Below are positions 25,461-32,713 of a stretch of 64,000 bases of DNA, piece by piece; within the stretch, counting starts at the first letter, position 1; the number at the start of each line of letters is the position of its first letter. The translations under genes and the position numbers were made by a program. This stretch comes from Streptomyces sp. NBC_00670 (GTDB lineage: Bacteria; Actinomycetota; Actinomycetes; Streptomycetales; Streptomycetaceae): positions 248,001 through 312,000 of the forward strand of contig NZ_CP109017.1 of the NCBI RefSeq assembly GCF_036226765.1, given 5' to 3'. The notes below the pieces were generated by a model. The model searched no databases. It was not told the DNA's origin and was given only the letters and a program-made list of their open reading frames with translations.

Positions 25461-26101
25461 CCACCGACCAGAGCCTGGTGCTGCGCACCTACGCCGCCGC
25501 CGCGCACACCGCCCACGACACCCTCACCGCCCTCGACCAGCTCTCCGGCGACGGCGACTTCGGCGACAACCTCCGCGAGGGCCTCGACCGGGTCACCGCC
25601 GCACTGGACGCCCACCCGGACCGGCCGCCCTACGCCGTCGCCGCCGCCGTCTTCCTCGACGAGGTCGGCGGCACGAGCGGCCCGCTCATCGGGCTGCTCT
25701 TCCAGGAACTGGCCCGGGCACACGCGGACCACTCCGACGAGCACGCCGCCTGGCGCGCCGGGATCGGCGAGGGACTGGCGGCGATCCAGCGGGTCGGCGA
25801 GGCCGAGCCCGGGGACCGCACCATGGTCGACACACTCGTCCCCGCCCGGAACGCCCTCGACGCGGGGGCCGGCCCCCGGGAGACGGCCCTCGCCGCCCTC
25901 GACGGCGCCCGCGCCACCGCCGCCCTGCGCGCCCGCCGCGGCCGCGCCTCCTACGTCGGAGAGCGCGCCGTCGGCTCCCCCGACCCGGGTGCCCTCGGCG
26001 TCGCCCTGCTGTTCTGGTCCCACGCACGGGCGCGGGAGGAGGCTCCGGGCGAACTCGCCAAGTACCTGCCGGCGGTGCCGGGGGCGCGGTCGCGGGCCTG
26101 A
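25457..26101 (+). CDS. dhaL: Dihydroxyacetone kinase-type subunit DhaL
   Basis: A 214-residue nucleotide-binding subunit. The Mg-binding Asp cluster is in LSGDGDFGDNL (D32, D34, D37). The family motifs GDRTMVDTLVPA and GRASYVGERAVGSPDPGA are intact. It starts with ATGA overlapping the dhaK stop (ATG 25457) and ends at a hairpin shared with the convergent gene. It should form a DhaK-DhaL kinase that phosphorylates a triose or tetrose at the expense of ATP. The last 15 residues are a variable Pro/Arg tail. Confidence 0.87.
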   Translation: MTTDQSLVLRTYAAAAHTAHDTLTALDQLSGDGDFGDNLREGLDRVTAALDAHPDRPPYAVAAAVFLDEVGGTSGPLIGLLFQELARAHADHSDEHAAWRAGIGEGLAAIQRVGEAEPGDRTMVDTLVPARNALDAGAGPRETALAALDGARATAALRARRGRASYVGERAVGSPDPGALGVALLFWSHARAREEAPGELAKYLPAVPGARSRA

Positions 26102-26115
26102 CCCGCCCCGGACGC

Positions 26116-26151
26116 GGCGGGCGCTTCGGGCCTCAGCCCGAGGAGCCCGCC
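26116..26151. terminator. Bidirectional hairpin between dhaL and the DUF3592 gene
   Basis: Two nested stems: GGCGGGC with GCCCGCC (26116-26122 with 26145-26151), and TCGGGC with GCCCGA (26126-26131 with 26136-26141). It begins 15 bp after the dhaL stop and covers the end of the convergent gene. Confidence 0.6.
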
Positions 26152-26543
26152 ACGGCGAAGACCACGGCACCGGCCAGGAACAGGGCACCGCAGAGGAAGA
26201 TGAACGCCGCCGTCCCCTCGACGTGCCGCCACATGAGCACCCGGGCCTCGCGCGGATCGTCCGGCAGATACAGCACCGGCACCTCCCGCCCCGTCGCCAG
26301 CCCCAGCCCGACACCCCGGGCCCGCGGCGAGAACTCCACCCGGTGGCCCCGGCGGTCGGTGAAGGCGACGACGGGGACCCACTCCGGTCCGCTGTCGCTG
26401 TCGACACACACGTTGTCGACCACGAAGCCCTGGGCCCGGACCCCGCGCCGCCGCAGCCGCCGTACCGCCAGGAACTCCCGCAGGGCGTACGCGAACAACA
26501 GCAGCGCGACCGCCCCGCAGAGCGGAACCGCCACGAACGACAC
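26133..26543 (-). CDS. DUF3592-like two-helix membrane protein
   Basis: A 136-residue protein starting with GTG at 26543; the frame is open further, but the hydrophobic start VSFVAVPLCGAVALLLF makes this the sensible N-terminus. A first transmembrane helix is followed by a soluble beta-rich segment (FVVDNVCVDSDSGPEWVPVV ... VPVLYLPDDPREARVL) and a second helix (FIFLCGALFLAGAVVFAVA). This is the layout of DUF3592, an uncharacterised family with an OB-like domain between two helices. Function unknown; no clear operon partner. Confidence 0.72.
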   Translation of the reverse strand: MSFVAVPLCGAVALLLFAYALREFLAVRRLRRRGVRAQGFVVDNVCVDSDSGPEWVPVVAFTDRRGHRVEFSPRARGVGLGLATGREVPVLYLPDDPREARVLMWRHVEGTAAFIFLCGALFLAGAVVFAVAGSSG

Positions 26544-26629
26544 CGCGCCACCCGCCTTTCCACCGCGCCCGGTTGGGCGATCGGTAGCGAGGACGCGCTG
26601 ATCGCATTCCCGGTTGCCAAGGGCCTCGG

Positions 26630-26968
26630 TCACTCCACGACCACTCGCTCCTCCGTGACCATGACCGCCACCGACCCCCTGTCGATGAAGGCCGCCTCGT
26701 CCGGCTGGACAAGCGTCCGGTAGTTCTCGGACGCGAAGAAGGCGTCGTGGTCCGCCCAGTCCTCGAACCAGATCTCCGTCAGTCCGTCGTAGGCGGGGGC
26801 CGGGTAGTTCCCGGCGGGCACCGGGTGGGAGACGGTGTACTTCCGCACGAGGCGCCGCGCCTCCGGGATGGAGGTGAACAGCGGGGCGTGCCGGTTCCGG
26901 TGGTGCTCGACGAACTGCTCGAACGACAGGCCCTCGACGCGGTTGATCATGTAGGCGAACTTGAGCAT
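26630..26968 (-). CDS. EthD-domain protein
   Basis: A 112-residue EthD-type dimeric ferredoxin-like protein: LKFAYMINRVEGLSFEQFVE, then HHRNRHAPLF, and the C-terminal YDGLTEIWFEDWADHDAFF. EthD relatives include small decarboxylases and cyclases and accessory proteins of ether or polyketide breakdown. The gene diverges from a MerR regulator with a 10-bp palindromic core between the starts, so it is likely the regulator's main target. Confidence 0.82.
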   Translation of the reverse strand: MLKFAYMINRVEGLSFEQFVEHHRNRHAPLFTSIPEARRLVRKYTVSHPVPAGNYPAPAYDGLTEIWFEDWADHDAFFASENYRTLVQPDEAAFIDRGSVAVMVTEERVVVE

Positions 26969-27031
26969 CTTGTTCCTTCTCCGCCGGTTGCAGGGATGGG
27001 CGGGCCGCGCGACCTCGCGGGTTAACCTAAA

Positions 27032-27052
27032 CCCTCACATCGATGTCAAGGG
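27032..27052. promoter_or_regulatory. Putative MerR operator between EthD and merR-type genes
   Basis: The perfect core ACATCGATGT (27037-27046) is flanked by weakly symmetric CCCT and AAGGG. It sits 64 bp from the EthD start and 38 bp before the MerR start, the usual place for a MerR site. Not tested against a consensus. Confidence 0.5.
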
Positions 27053-27089
27053 CAAGTCGCCGTGGTCCGGCGCACGGGCGGGAGGCGGG

Positions 27090-27464
27090 ATGCGGATCGG
27101 GGAACTGGCCGCCCGGACGGGTGTCAGCCGTCGGTCGCTGCGCTACTACGAGGACCAGGGCCTGCTGGTCAGCGCGCGCTCGTCCAGCGGGCAGCGGCAC
27201 TACGACGACGGCCATGTCGAACGGGTCCGTCTCATCCAGGCGTTCCTGGCCGCGGGCATGTCCACCGGCACCATCGCCGAGATGGTGCCGTGCATGGCGG
27301 AGCCGAGCCGGGGCGGGGCGGAGCGGGCCCTGGCGATCATGGACGACGAGCGGGCGCGGCTGTCCTCCGCGATGGACGGTCTCGCCGCCGCCAGGAGCGA
27401 GCTCGACCGTCTCATCGAGGTCAACCGGGAGTACCTGGCGGCGCGACCGGGCGACACGCCGTAG
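27090..27464 (+). CDS. MerR-family regulator
   Basis: A 124-residue MerR protein. The winged helix MRIGELAARTGVSRRSLRYY, then EDQGLLVSARSSSGQRHYDD, is unmistakable, followed by the coiled-coil dimerisation helix (ARLSSAMDGLAAARSELDRL). There is a single Cys in the effector region (MVPCMAEP), with no paired metal-binding Cys, so a metal sensor is unlikely; an organic ligand fits better. ATG 27090 has GGAGG upstream. It is divergent from the EthD gene and ends 8 bp before a convergent LysR gene. Confidence 0.87.
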   Translation: MRIGELAARTGVSRRSLRYYEDQGLLVSARSSSGQRHYDDGHVERVRLIQAFLAAGMSTGTIAEMVPCMAEPSRGGAERALAIMDDERARLSSAMDGLAAARSELDRLIEVNREYLAARPGDTP

Positions 27465-27472
27465 GGCCGGCG

Positions 27473-28378
27473 TCAGGCCACCGCTTCCCCGGCCACCGCG
27501 CCCCCGGTCACCACTTCCCCGGTCACCGCCTGCGCCGCCTCCGTCGCGGCGGCGACGAAGGAGGCGACGAGGGGGCGGCGGTCGTCCTGGGACCAGGCGA
27601 CGACCAGTGCGCTGCGGGGTGCGTCGGCCACCGGCCGGTAGACGAGGCCGGGTTGGGCGGGCAGGGCCAGTGAGCGGGGCAGGACCGCGACCGTGCGGCC
27701 CAGTCTGATCATGTCGAAGAGGACCGCCCCGTCCTCGACCTCGGGCCCCGGCCGGCCCTCGGGCGCCCCGGTCCAGCGCACGCCCTTCCAGCGGGGCAGT
27801 GCCTCCTGGGCGAGGTCGGCGAGAGTGACCTCGGGGCGGGCGGCGAGGCGGTGGCCGGGCGGCAGGACGGCGACGCGCCCCTCGACCGTCAGCGTCTCGT
27901 GGTCGAGGCCGCTCGTGTCGTCGAACGGCACGTACAGCAGGGCGACGTCCGCGCGGCCGTCGCGCACGTGGTCGGCGCGGTCGGTGGCGCCGCCGAAGAG
28001 GATGTCCACCTGGCGGGCGTCGGGCCGGCGGGCGTAGGCGGCCAGGATGCCGGACAGGAGGTTGGCGTCGCCGCCGGCCTTGATCACCAGGCGCAGCCTG
28101 TCCTGCCGGTCGCCGGCCCGGCGGGCCTTCTCGGCGGCGGCCGCGACGGCGTTGAGCGCGTGCCGGCCGTGGGTCAGCAGCGCCTCGCCCGCGGGGGTGA
28201 GGGCGACGTGCCGGCTGGAGCGGTGCAGCAGTGTCGTCCCGAGCCGGGACTCCAGCCGCCGGACCGCCTTGGACAGGGCCGGCTGCGCGAGGGCCAGCCG
28301 GGTCGCGGCGCGGCCGAAGTGCAGCTCCTCGGCGACGGCGACGAAGTACTCCAGCTCGCGGGTCTCCAGTTCGGCCAT
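27473..28378 (-). CDS. LysR-family transcriptional regulator
   Basis: A 301-residue LysR regulator. The N-terminal winged helix reads RELEYFVAVAEELHFGRAAT, then LALAQPALSKAVRRLESRLG and HRSSRHVALTPAGEALL. The C-terminal half is the periplasmic-binding-like effector domain. ATG 28378 was chosen over the longer frame to 28417 because the family begins at this point. It is divergent from a 105-residue dimeric alpha-beta-barrel-like protein, its likely target. The C-terminus has a Val/Ala/Gly-rich tail of low complexity. Confidence 0.85.
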   Translation of the reverse strand: MAELETRELEYFVAVAEELHFGRAATRLALAQPALSKAVRRLESRLGTTLLHRSSRHVALTPAGEALLTHGRHALNAVAAAAEKARRAGDRQDRLRLVIKAGGDANLLSGILAAYARRPDARQVDILFGGATDRADHVRDGRADVALLYVPFDDTSGLDHETLTVEGRVAVLPPGHRLAARPEVTLADLAQEALPRWKGVRWTGAPEGRPGPEVEDGAVLFDMIRLGRTVAVLPRSLALPAQPGLVYRPVADAPRSALVVAWSQDDRRPLVASFVAAATEAAQAVTGEVVTGGAVAGEAVA

Positions 28379-28473
28379 ACGGGCGAGCCTATCGCCCGAT
28401 CCATTCCCGCAAGGCATCGAACGGGAACGGACGGATCTTGGACGGGCGGGAGAAACGCCTGTTCACTGGCGTC

Positions 28474-28791
28474 ATGATTCACCACACGATGATCGTCGCG
28501 TTCGACAGTCCGATTCCCCCGAGTGAGCTGGAGCAGTACCTGAAGGAGTTCGAGGAGCTGGTGACGGACTCCGGCCTGGTCGATTCCTGCGTGGTCCGGC
28601 CGCACCTGCGCGTCCCGGGCGACGACCACGCCCCGGTGGCCGTCGCCGACGCGATCGTGCAACTGGGGGTGGCCGACCTCGACGCGCTCGACGCCAGCTT
28701 CGCGATGCCCGGCGTCGGCGAGTTCATCGCGCGCTGGCAGGCCCGCCACCCGTACAAGGCGATCTGGGCCAACCACGAGCCGCTGGGCTGA
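28474..28791 (+). CDS. Small protein, possibly Dabb/EthD-like
   Basis: A 105-residue soluble protein, MIHHTMIVAFDSPIPPSELE at the start and WQARHPYKAIWANHEPLG at the end. The alternation of one long helix (LEQYLKEFEELVTDSG) and beta strands, with the size, suggests the dimeric alpha-beta-barrel fold, but I do not recognise a named family. The ATG at 28474 was used; upstream the frame runs into the LysR promoter. It is divergent from the LysR gene and probably controlled by it. Confidence 0.6.
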   Translation: MIHHTMIVAFDSPIPPSELEQYLKEFEELVTDSGLVDSCVVRPHLRVPGDDHAPVAVADAIVQLGVADLDALDASFAMPGVGEFIARWQARHPYKAIWANHEPLG

Positions 28792-28802
28792 GCGGGCGGG
28801 AG

Positions 28803-28825
28803 GAGCCGGTACCCGGCACCGGCTC
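28803..28825. terminator. Bidirectional hairpin between convergent genes
   Basis: GAGCCGGT (28803-28810) pairs with ACCGGCTC (28818-28825) around a 7-base loop, between the Dabb-like and the VOC-like gene ends. Confidence 0.65.
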
Positions 28826-28844
28826 ACGCCGGGGGCGGCGGCGC

Positions 28845-29231
28845 TCAGGCGGGCCGGCCCCCGTCCCGTTCCCACTGCTCGTCGCTCCACTCGACGTATT
28901 CGAGCTGGACGCCGCCGGGCAGCCTGGCGGTCAGGTTCCGTCCGGTGGGCACGTCCTGCGGGCCGCGTACGATCCGTGCCCCCGCCTCGTCGAGACGTGA
29001 GCGGCACGCGTCGAGATCGTCCACGATCAGGGTGGCCGCCGTCGCCCGGTACGGCTCCAGCGTCTCCTCGTCCCCCGCCACCACCAGGACCTCCCCGACG
29101 GTGGCCAGCTCCAGCCCGTTGGGCAGCGCGAACCGACTGGTGACCGACTGCCCGGTGGCGACACCGAGGGGCTCCAGCGCCGCGTCCGGATCGGTGGCGT
29201 AGACGCGTGCGTAGGTACGGAGGATGCGCAT
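28845..29231 (-). CDS. VOC/glyoxalase-like protein
   Basis: About 128 residues from the ATG at 29231, MRILRTYARVYATDPDAALE, with the internal repeat typical of the vicinal-oxygen-chelate fold: LPNGLELATVGEVLVVAGDE in the first half and TLIVDDLDACRSRLDEAGAR, then LPGGVQLEYVEW, in the second. The end carries the Glu that often binds metal. An upstream in-frame GTG near 29255, with a better-placed GGAGG, could add about eight residues. Enzymes of this fold include dioxygenases, glyoxalases and resistance proteins; no specific function is indicated. Confidence 0.7.
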   Translation of the reverse strand: MRILRTYARVYATDPDAALEPLGVATGQSVTSRFALPNGLELATVGEVLVVAGDEETLEPYRATAATLIVDDLDACRSRLDEAGARIVRGPQDVPTGRNLTARLPGGVQLEYVEWSDEQWERDGGRPA

Positions 29232-29391
29232 GATGAGCAGCATGCCAGAGGCCACGGCGGCCCCTCCGCCGGACCTAAGGACCGCCGGTCCACCCTCCCG
29301 CAGGTCCGCGCTCACGGTCAGCGCCGTCTCTCTCCAGCAACTGACAGGGAAGAAGGTCCTCGCCCGCCCTCCCCGGGGCAGTGGTCCGGGA

Positions 29392-30036
29392 TCAGCCGAA
29401 GGGGGTCGCGAGCAGCGGGATGCGGCGCAGCTCGTCCGTGGTGCGGACCAGTCCTGCCAGGGCGCAGATGGCGCGCATGGCGATGTCGTAGTCGGGCTCG
29501 CTGGAGTCGAGGTAGTCGGCCTCGGCGGTCCCGGCCGCCTGGAACGCCGCGCGCAGTTCGTCCGGCATGCCGGGAAGATCCCGCTCGAGGTCCAGGTCGT
29601 CGACGTCGATCCAGGCAATCTGCGCACCGTCGACGGCATAGACGAGGCTCGCGTCGGCGTTGATGGTGAAGACGCTCGTGGCCGCCGTCCGGCCGTGGGC
29701 GGACAGTGCCTTCGTGTCGTCGTCACCGACGGTGTAGCCGCTGTCGTCGTAGACGAAGGTCCACTCGCCGACGCGGCCCGACAGCAGCACCGCGCACGAG
29801 TTCCCCTCGCCGAGCGCGGCGGCCGGCAGGGAGGTCCAGTCGTCGGGCTTGGCCGCGGGCAGTTCGCACGGCCGGAACAGACGCGGCTTGGCCCCCAGGG
29901 TCTCGAGCGCCTCAGCGGGCTCCAGCCCCCGCACGACGTGCAGGGCGTGGTTCGGGTCCGCCGCGGCCAGGTCACTGAGCCAGACCGGCCCTCCGCCTTC
30001 GTCGAGGGTGTGCGGCGGGAATCCGGGTGTCGGCAT
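29392..30036 (-). CDS. Conserved Streptomyces hypothetical protein (DUF6461-like)
   Basis: A 214-residue soluble acidic protein. It starts MPTPGFPPHTLDEGGG and contains the segment GEWTFVYDDSGYTVGDDD, which recalls the DUF6461 group, proteins of unknown function that are multiplied in streptomycetes. A C-terminal helical part includes MRAICALAGLVRTTDELR. No catalytic motif is recognisable. It stands alone between the VOC gene and a two-component system. Confidence 0.6.
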   Translation of the reverse strand: MPTPGFPPHTLDEGGGPVWLSDLAAADPNHALHVVRGLEPAEALETLGAKPRLFRPCELPAAKPDDWTSLPAAALGEGNSCAVLLSGRVGEWTFVYDDSGYTVGDDDTKALSAHGRTAATSVFTINADASLVYAVDGAQIAWIDVDDLDLERDLPGMPDELRAAFQAAGTAEADYLDSSEPDYDIAMRAICALAGLVRTTDELRRIPLLATPFG

Positions 30037-30383
30037 GCGGGGCCCTCTCGGTGTCGGCGGTCGACGGCGATCATAGTCACCGCGCCACCGGCCCCGGACG
30101 TGCCCCGCAGAGCCAACAACCGTGCGAACACCCGGAGTTCATCCTCTGTCGAAGGTCTCCCAGTAGGTTCCCTCACGACCGACCGGCCTCCAGCGAGACA
30201 CCCTGGACGCGCATGACCAGGTCCTGGACATGGGGCAGGGCGCCAACGTTCCAGGCCGCCAGGTCGTCCACGGGCGGCCCGCGCACCACACGCCGGGTGC
30301 GGACGGTCGCGCGTGATGTGTATGTTGAGACGGCACTGGGGAGCAAATGGCCGCGTGGGCCTGGCAGTTGATCGGAGCAGTGC
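30037..30383. other. 347-bp intergenic region upstream of the response regulator
   Basis: No intact gene. Minus-strand frames here contain short protein-like ends (one finishing GREGTYWETFDRG at 30139, another finishing VQDLVMRVQGVSLEAG at about 30173) that could be the worn tail of a lost gene, but they cannot be joined into one frame. The promoter of the two-component operon must lie near 30310-30380; no clear -10/-35 pair stands out. Confidence 0.4.
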
Positions 30384-31103
30384 ATGGCGGGCAGAGCCGG
30401 ACGTGTCCTCGTGGCCGACGACGACGTGAGTACCCGGCGTTCGCTGGAGCGCGGACTCCGGCTCGGCGGCTTCGACGTGGCGCTGGCCGCGGACGGGCAT
30501 GCCGCGCTGGAGGCACTCGGCCGGCTGCGCCCCGACATCGTCGTCCTGGATGTCCGGATGCCGGGGCCGAGCGGCATCGACGTGTGCCGGGCGCTGCGTG
30601 AGAACGGCGACGACGTGCCCGTCCTCATGCTCTCCGGGCTGGACGAAGTGGCGGACCGGATAGCCGGGCTGGAAGCCGGCGGGGACGACTATCTGGTCAA
30701 GCCGTTCGCACTGCAGGAGTTGCGGCTGCGGCTGCACGCGCTGTTGCGCCGGCGCCCGCCCGCGCCCACGGACCGCATCCGGACCGGCGCCCTGGTCGTA
30801 GAGCCGTCGTCCCGGCAGGCGACTCTGGACGGGCGGCCCCTGCACCTGACACCGCGTGAGTTCCACCTGCTGGAGATGCTGGCCCGCAACGCGGGGATCG
30901 TCCTGACCCGTGGCCAGTTGCTCGAACATGTCTGGGGATACGACGCCCGGGTCCGCACCGACGCCGTGGACACGTTCATCAGCTACCTGCGGCGCAAGAC
31001 CGAGGCACACGGCCACCCCCGCATCCTGCACACCGTGCGGGGCGTCGGGTTCGTTCTGCGCGCGGACGCGCACGCCGCCGAAGCGACCGGCGCCGCGTCG
31101 TGA
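30384..31103 (+). CDS. OmpR/PhoB-family response regulator
   Basis: A 239-residue two-domain regulator. The receiver domain (VLVADDDVSTRRSLERGL) has the phospho-acceptor D56 in DIVVLDVRMPG and the conserved Lys in YLVKPF. The C-terminal winged helix is of OmpR type (HLTPREFHLLEMLARNAGIV, then RTDAVDTFISYLRRK). The last base pairs overlap the GTG of the kinase gene (GTGA), so the pair is co-translated. The output genes are unknown; the adjacent ROK gene is downstream on the same strand. Confidence 0.92.
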   Translation: MAGRAGRVLVADDDVSTRRSLERGLRLGGFDVALAADGHAALEALGRLRPDIVVLDVRMPGPSGIDVCRALRENGDDVPVLMLSGLDEVADRIAGLEAGGDDYLVKPFALQELRLRLHALLRRRPPAPTDRIRTGALVVEPSSRQATLDGRPLHLTPREFHLLEMLARNAGIVLTRGQLLEHVWGYDARVRTDAVDTFISYLRRKTEAHGHPRILHTVRGVGFVLRADAHAAEATGAAS

Positions 31104-32602
31104 GGCTCTCCACCCGGTTCGCGCTGGCGGCCGCCGTCATCGTGCCGGTCCTCGCGCTGTCCACCAACTGGCTGCTGTACGCCTGGTTCTCCGAGGATCT
31201 GCACGCCGCGCAGGAGCGCCAGCTCCGCTCCCGCGCCACGACGCTCACCCACAACGCCACCGCGTACGTCCAGGCCGTCGAGGCGCACCATCCCGTCGTC
31301 GCCAAGGCCGCCCGGCGCCGGCTGATCACCTCGTCGCTGGACGTCGGCTTCCGGCTGGACGGTCCGGACGGCGTCGTCCAGGCGGGCCCGGCACTCGACC
31401 CGGAGCGCAAGCTGCCGGCGGAGGCCAAGAGCCCGGCCACGCTGGGACCCGACGGTTCCGGATCCACCACCTGGCTGGTCATGTCCCGGCGCATCACCCC
31501 GCCGAACGGCACCCCTCCCGACGGCCCCAACCTCTGGATGTTCTCCCCGGACACCCCCTACCAGACACAGCTCTCGCACGTACGCCACCGGATGGTGCTG
31601 GTGGTCCTGCTGTCCGTCCCCGTGACCTGGGTGATCGCCTGGCTCGTCGCCAACCGGGCCGCCAGGCCACTGCTGCGGCTGCAGCGGCGGGCCGGCGGGC
31701 TCGACCCCCGGATCACCGTGCTGCGCCTGGACCACACCCCGAGCGGTGTCACCGAGGTGGACGACCTCGCCGCCACCCTTCGCACCGCGCTGGCACGGTA
31801 CGACGAGCAGGCCGCGCGCGCCGGTGAGGCGCTGGCCACCGCACGGTCCTTCGCCGCGGCGGCCGCGCACGAGATGCGCAACCCGCTGACGAGCATGCGC
31901 ACCAACCTCGACGTCCTTGCCGAGTACCCGGATCTGGACACGGCCGACCGACGGGAGATCCTGGCGGAGGTGGGTCGCGAACAGGCCCGGCTGCTGGGAC
32001 TGCTGGCCATGCTGCGCACCCTGGCCCAGGGCGATCTGGTGGAGGTGGACGCCTTCACCCAACTGGACCTGGCCGACGTGGTACGCGCCTCGGCCGCGGA
32101 CCTGCGGCAGACCCGTCCCGAGGTGCGGCTGTCCGTACGGGCCACCGGCGGTCTGCTGGTGCACGCCTGGCCGGAGGGACTGCGCTCCGCCGTGGACAAC
32201 CTGCTCGTCAACGCCTGGACGCACGGCCGCGCGGGGGACGGCGGGGCACGGATCGAAGTGAACCTGCGCCCGGTGGACGAGGGCGGCGCGCCGGCCGCGC
32301 TCCTCACGGTCGACGACCACGGCCCCGGCGTGCCCCCCGCGCTGCGCGAGAAGATCTTCCGGCGCTTCCACCGCAGCCCGGACAGCCCCGGTTCGGGTCT
32401 CGGTCTCACCCTGGTCGCCCAGCAGATCGCCCTGCACCAGGGCCGGATCGCGGTGGGCGACCGCCCCGACGGCACCCCCGGAGCACGCTTCGAGGTGCTC
32501 CTGCCGGCCACCGGCATCCGGGAGGTGCGGCACACCCTGCCGCTGCTGAGCCGCGACTGGCTGACCGCCGAGGCGCGGCAGCGGCCGACGGGACCCGGCT
32601 GA
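31100..32602 (+). CDS. Sensor histidine kinase
   Basis: A 500-residue membrane kinase. TM1 is at about 6-28, followed by an extracytoplasmic sensor of about 140 residues, TM2 (VLVVLLSVPVTWVIAWLVAN), a HAMP-like linker, and the dimerisation helix with phospho-His H257 in AAAAHEMRNPLTSMR. The ATPase domain has the N box in DNLLVNAWTHGRAG, the G1 box VDDHGPGVP and the G2 box GSGLGLTLV. It resembles the MprB/PhoR-type kinases that pair with OmpR-type regulators. It starts with GTG overlapping the regulator stop. The sensor part has no recognisable ligand domain. Confidence 0.92.
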   Translation: MRLSTRFALAAAVIVPVLALSTNWLLYAWFSEDLHAAQERQLRSRATTLTHNATAYVQAVEAHHPVVAKAARRRLITSSLDVGFRLDGPDGVVQAGPALDPERKLPAEAKSPATLGPDGSGSTTWLVMSRRITPPNGTPPDGPNLWMFSPDTPYQTQLSHVRHRMVLVVLLSVPVTWVIAWLVANRAARPLLRLQRRAGGLDPRITVLRLDHTPSGVTEVDDLAATLRTALARYDEQAARAGEALATARSFAAAAAHEMRNPLTSMRTNLDVLAEYPDLDTADRREILAEVGREQARLLGLLAMLRTLAQGDLVEVDAFTQLDLADVVRASAADLRQTRPEVRLSVRATGGLLVHAWPEGLRSAVDNLLVNAWTHGRAGDGGARIEVNLRPVDEGGAPAALLTVDDHGPGVPPALREKIFRRFHRSPDSPGSGLGLTLVAQQIALHQGRIAVGDRPDGTPGARFEVLLPATGIREVRHTLPLLSRDWLTAEARQRPTGPG

Positions 32603-32667
32603 GGGAGCCTCCCGCGGACGGACGGGCCGTCCGGTCACAAAATTTCCACAAGAACCCTGCCTACTTT

Positions 32668-32703
32668 CCTCCTCGCAGCGGAGCGGAACCCGCTGCGAGG
32701 AGG
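32668..32703 (+). promoter_or_regulatory. Perfect hairpin enclosing the Shine-Dalgarno of the ROK gene
   Basis: CCTCCTCGCAGCGG (32668-32681) pairs exactly with CCGCTGCGAGGAGG (32690-32703) over 14 bp with an 8-base loop. The right arm ends in AGGAGG, the Shine-Dalgarno of the ROK gene. It may block translation as RNA, serve as a ROK operator as DNA, or end the kinase transcript 66 bp after its stop. Confidence 0.75.
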
Positions 32704-32713
32704 GATGCGTCAA

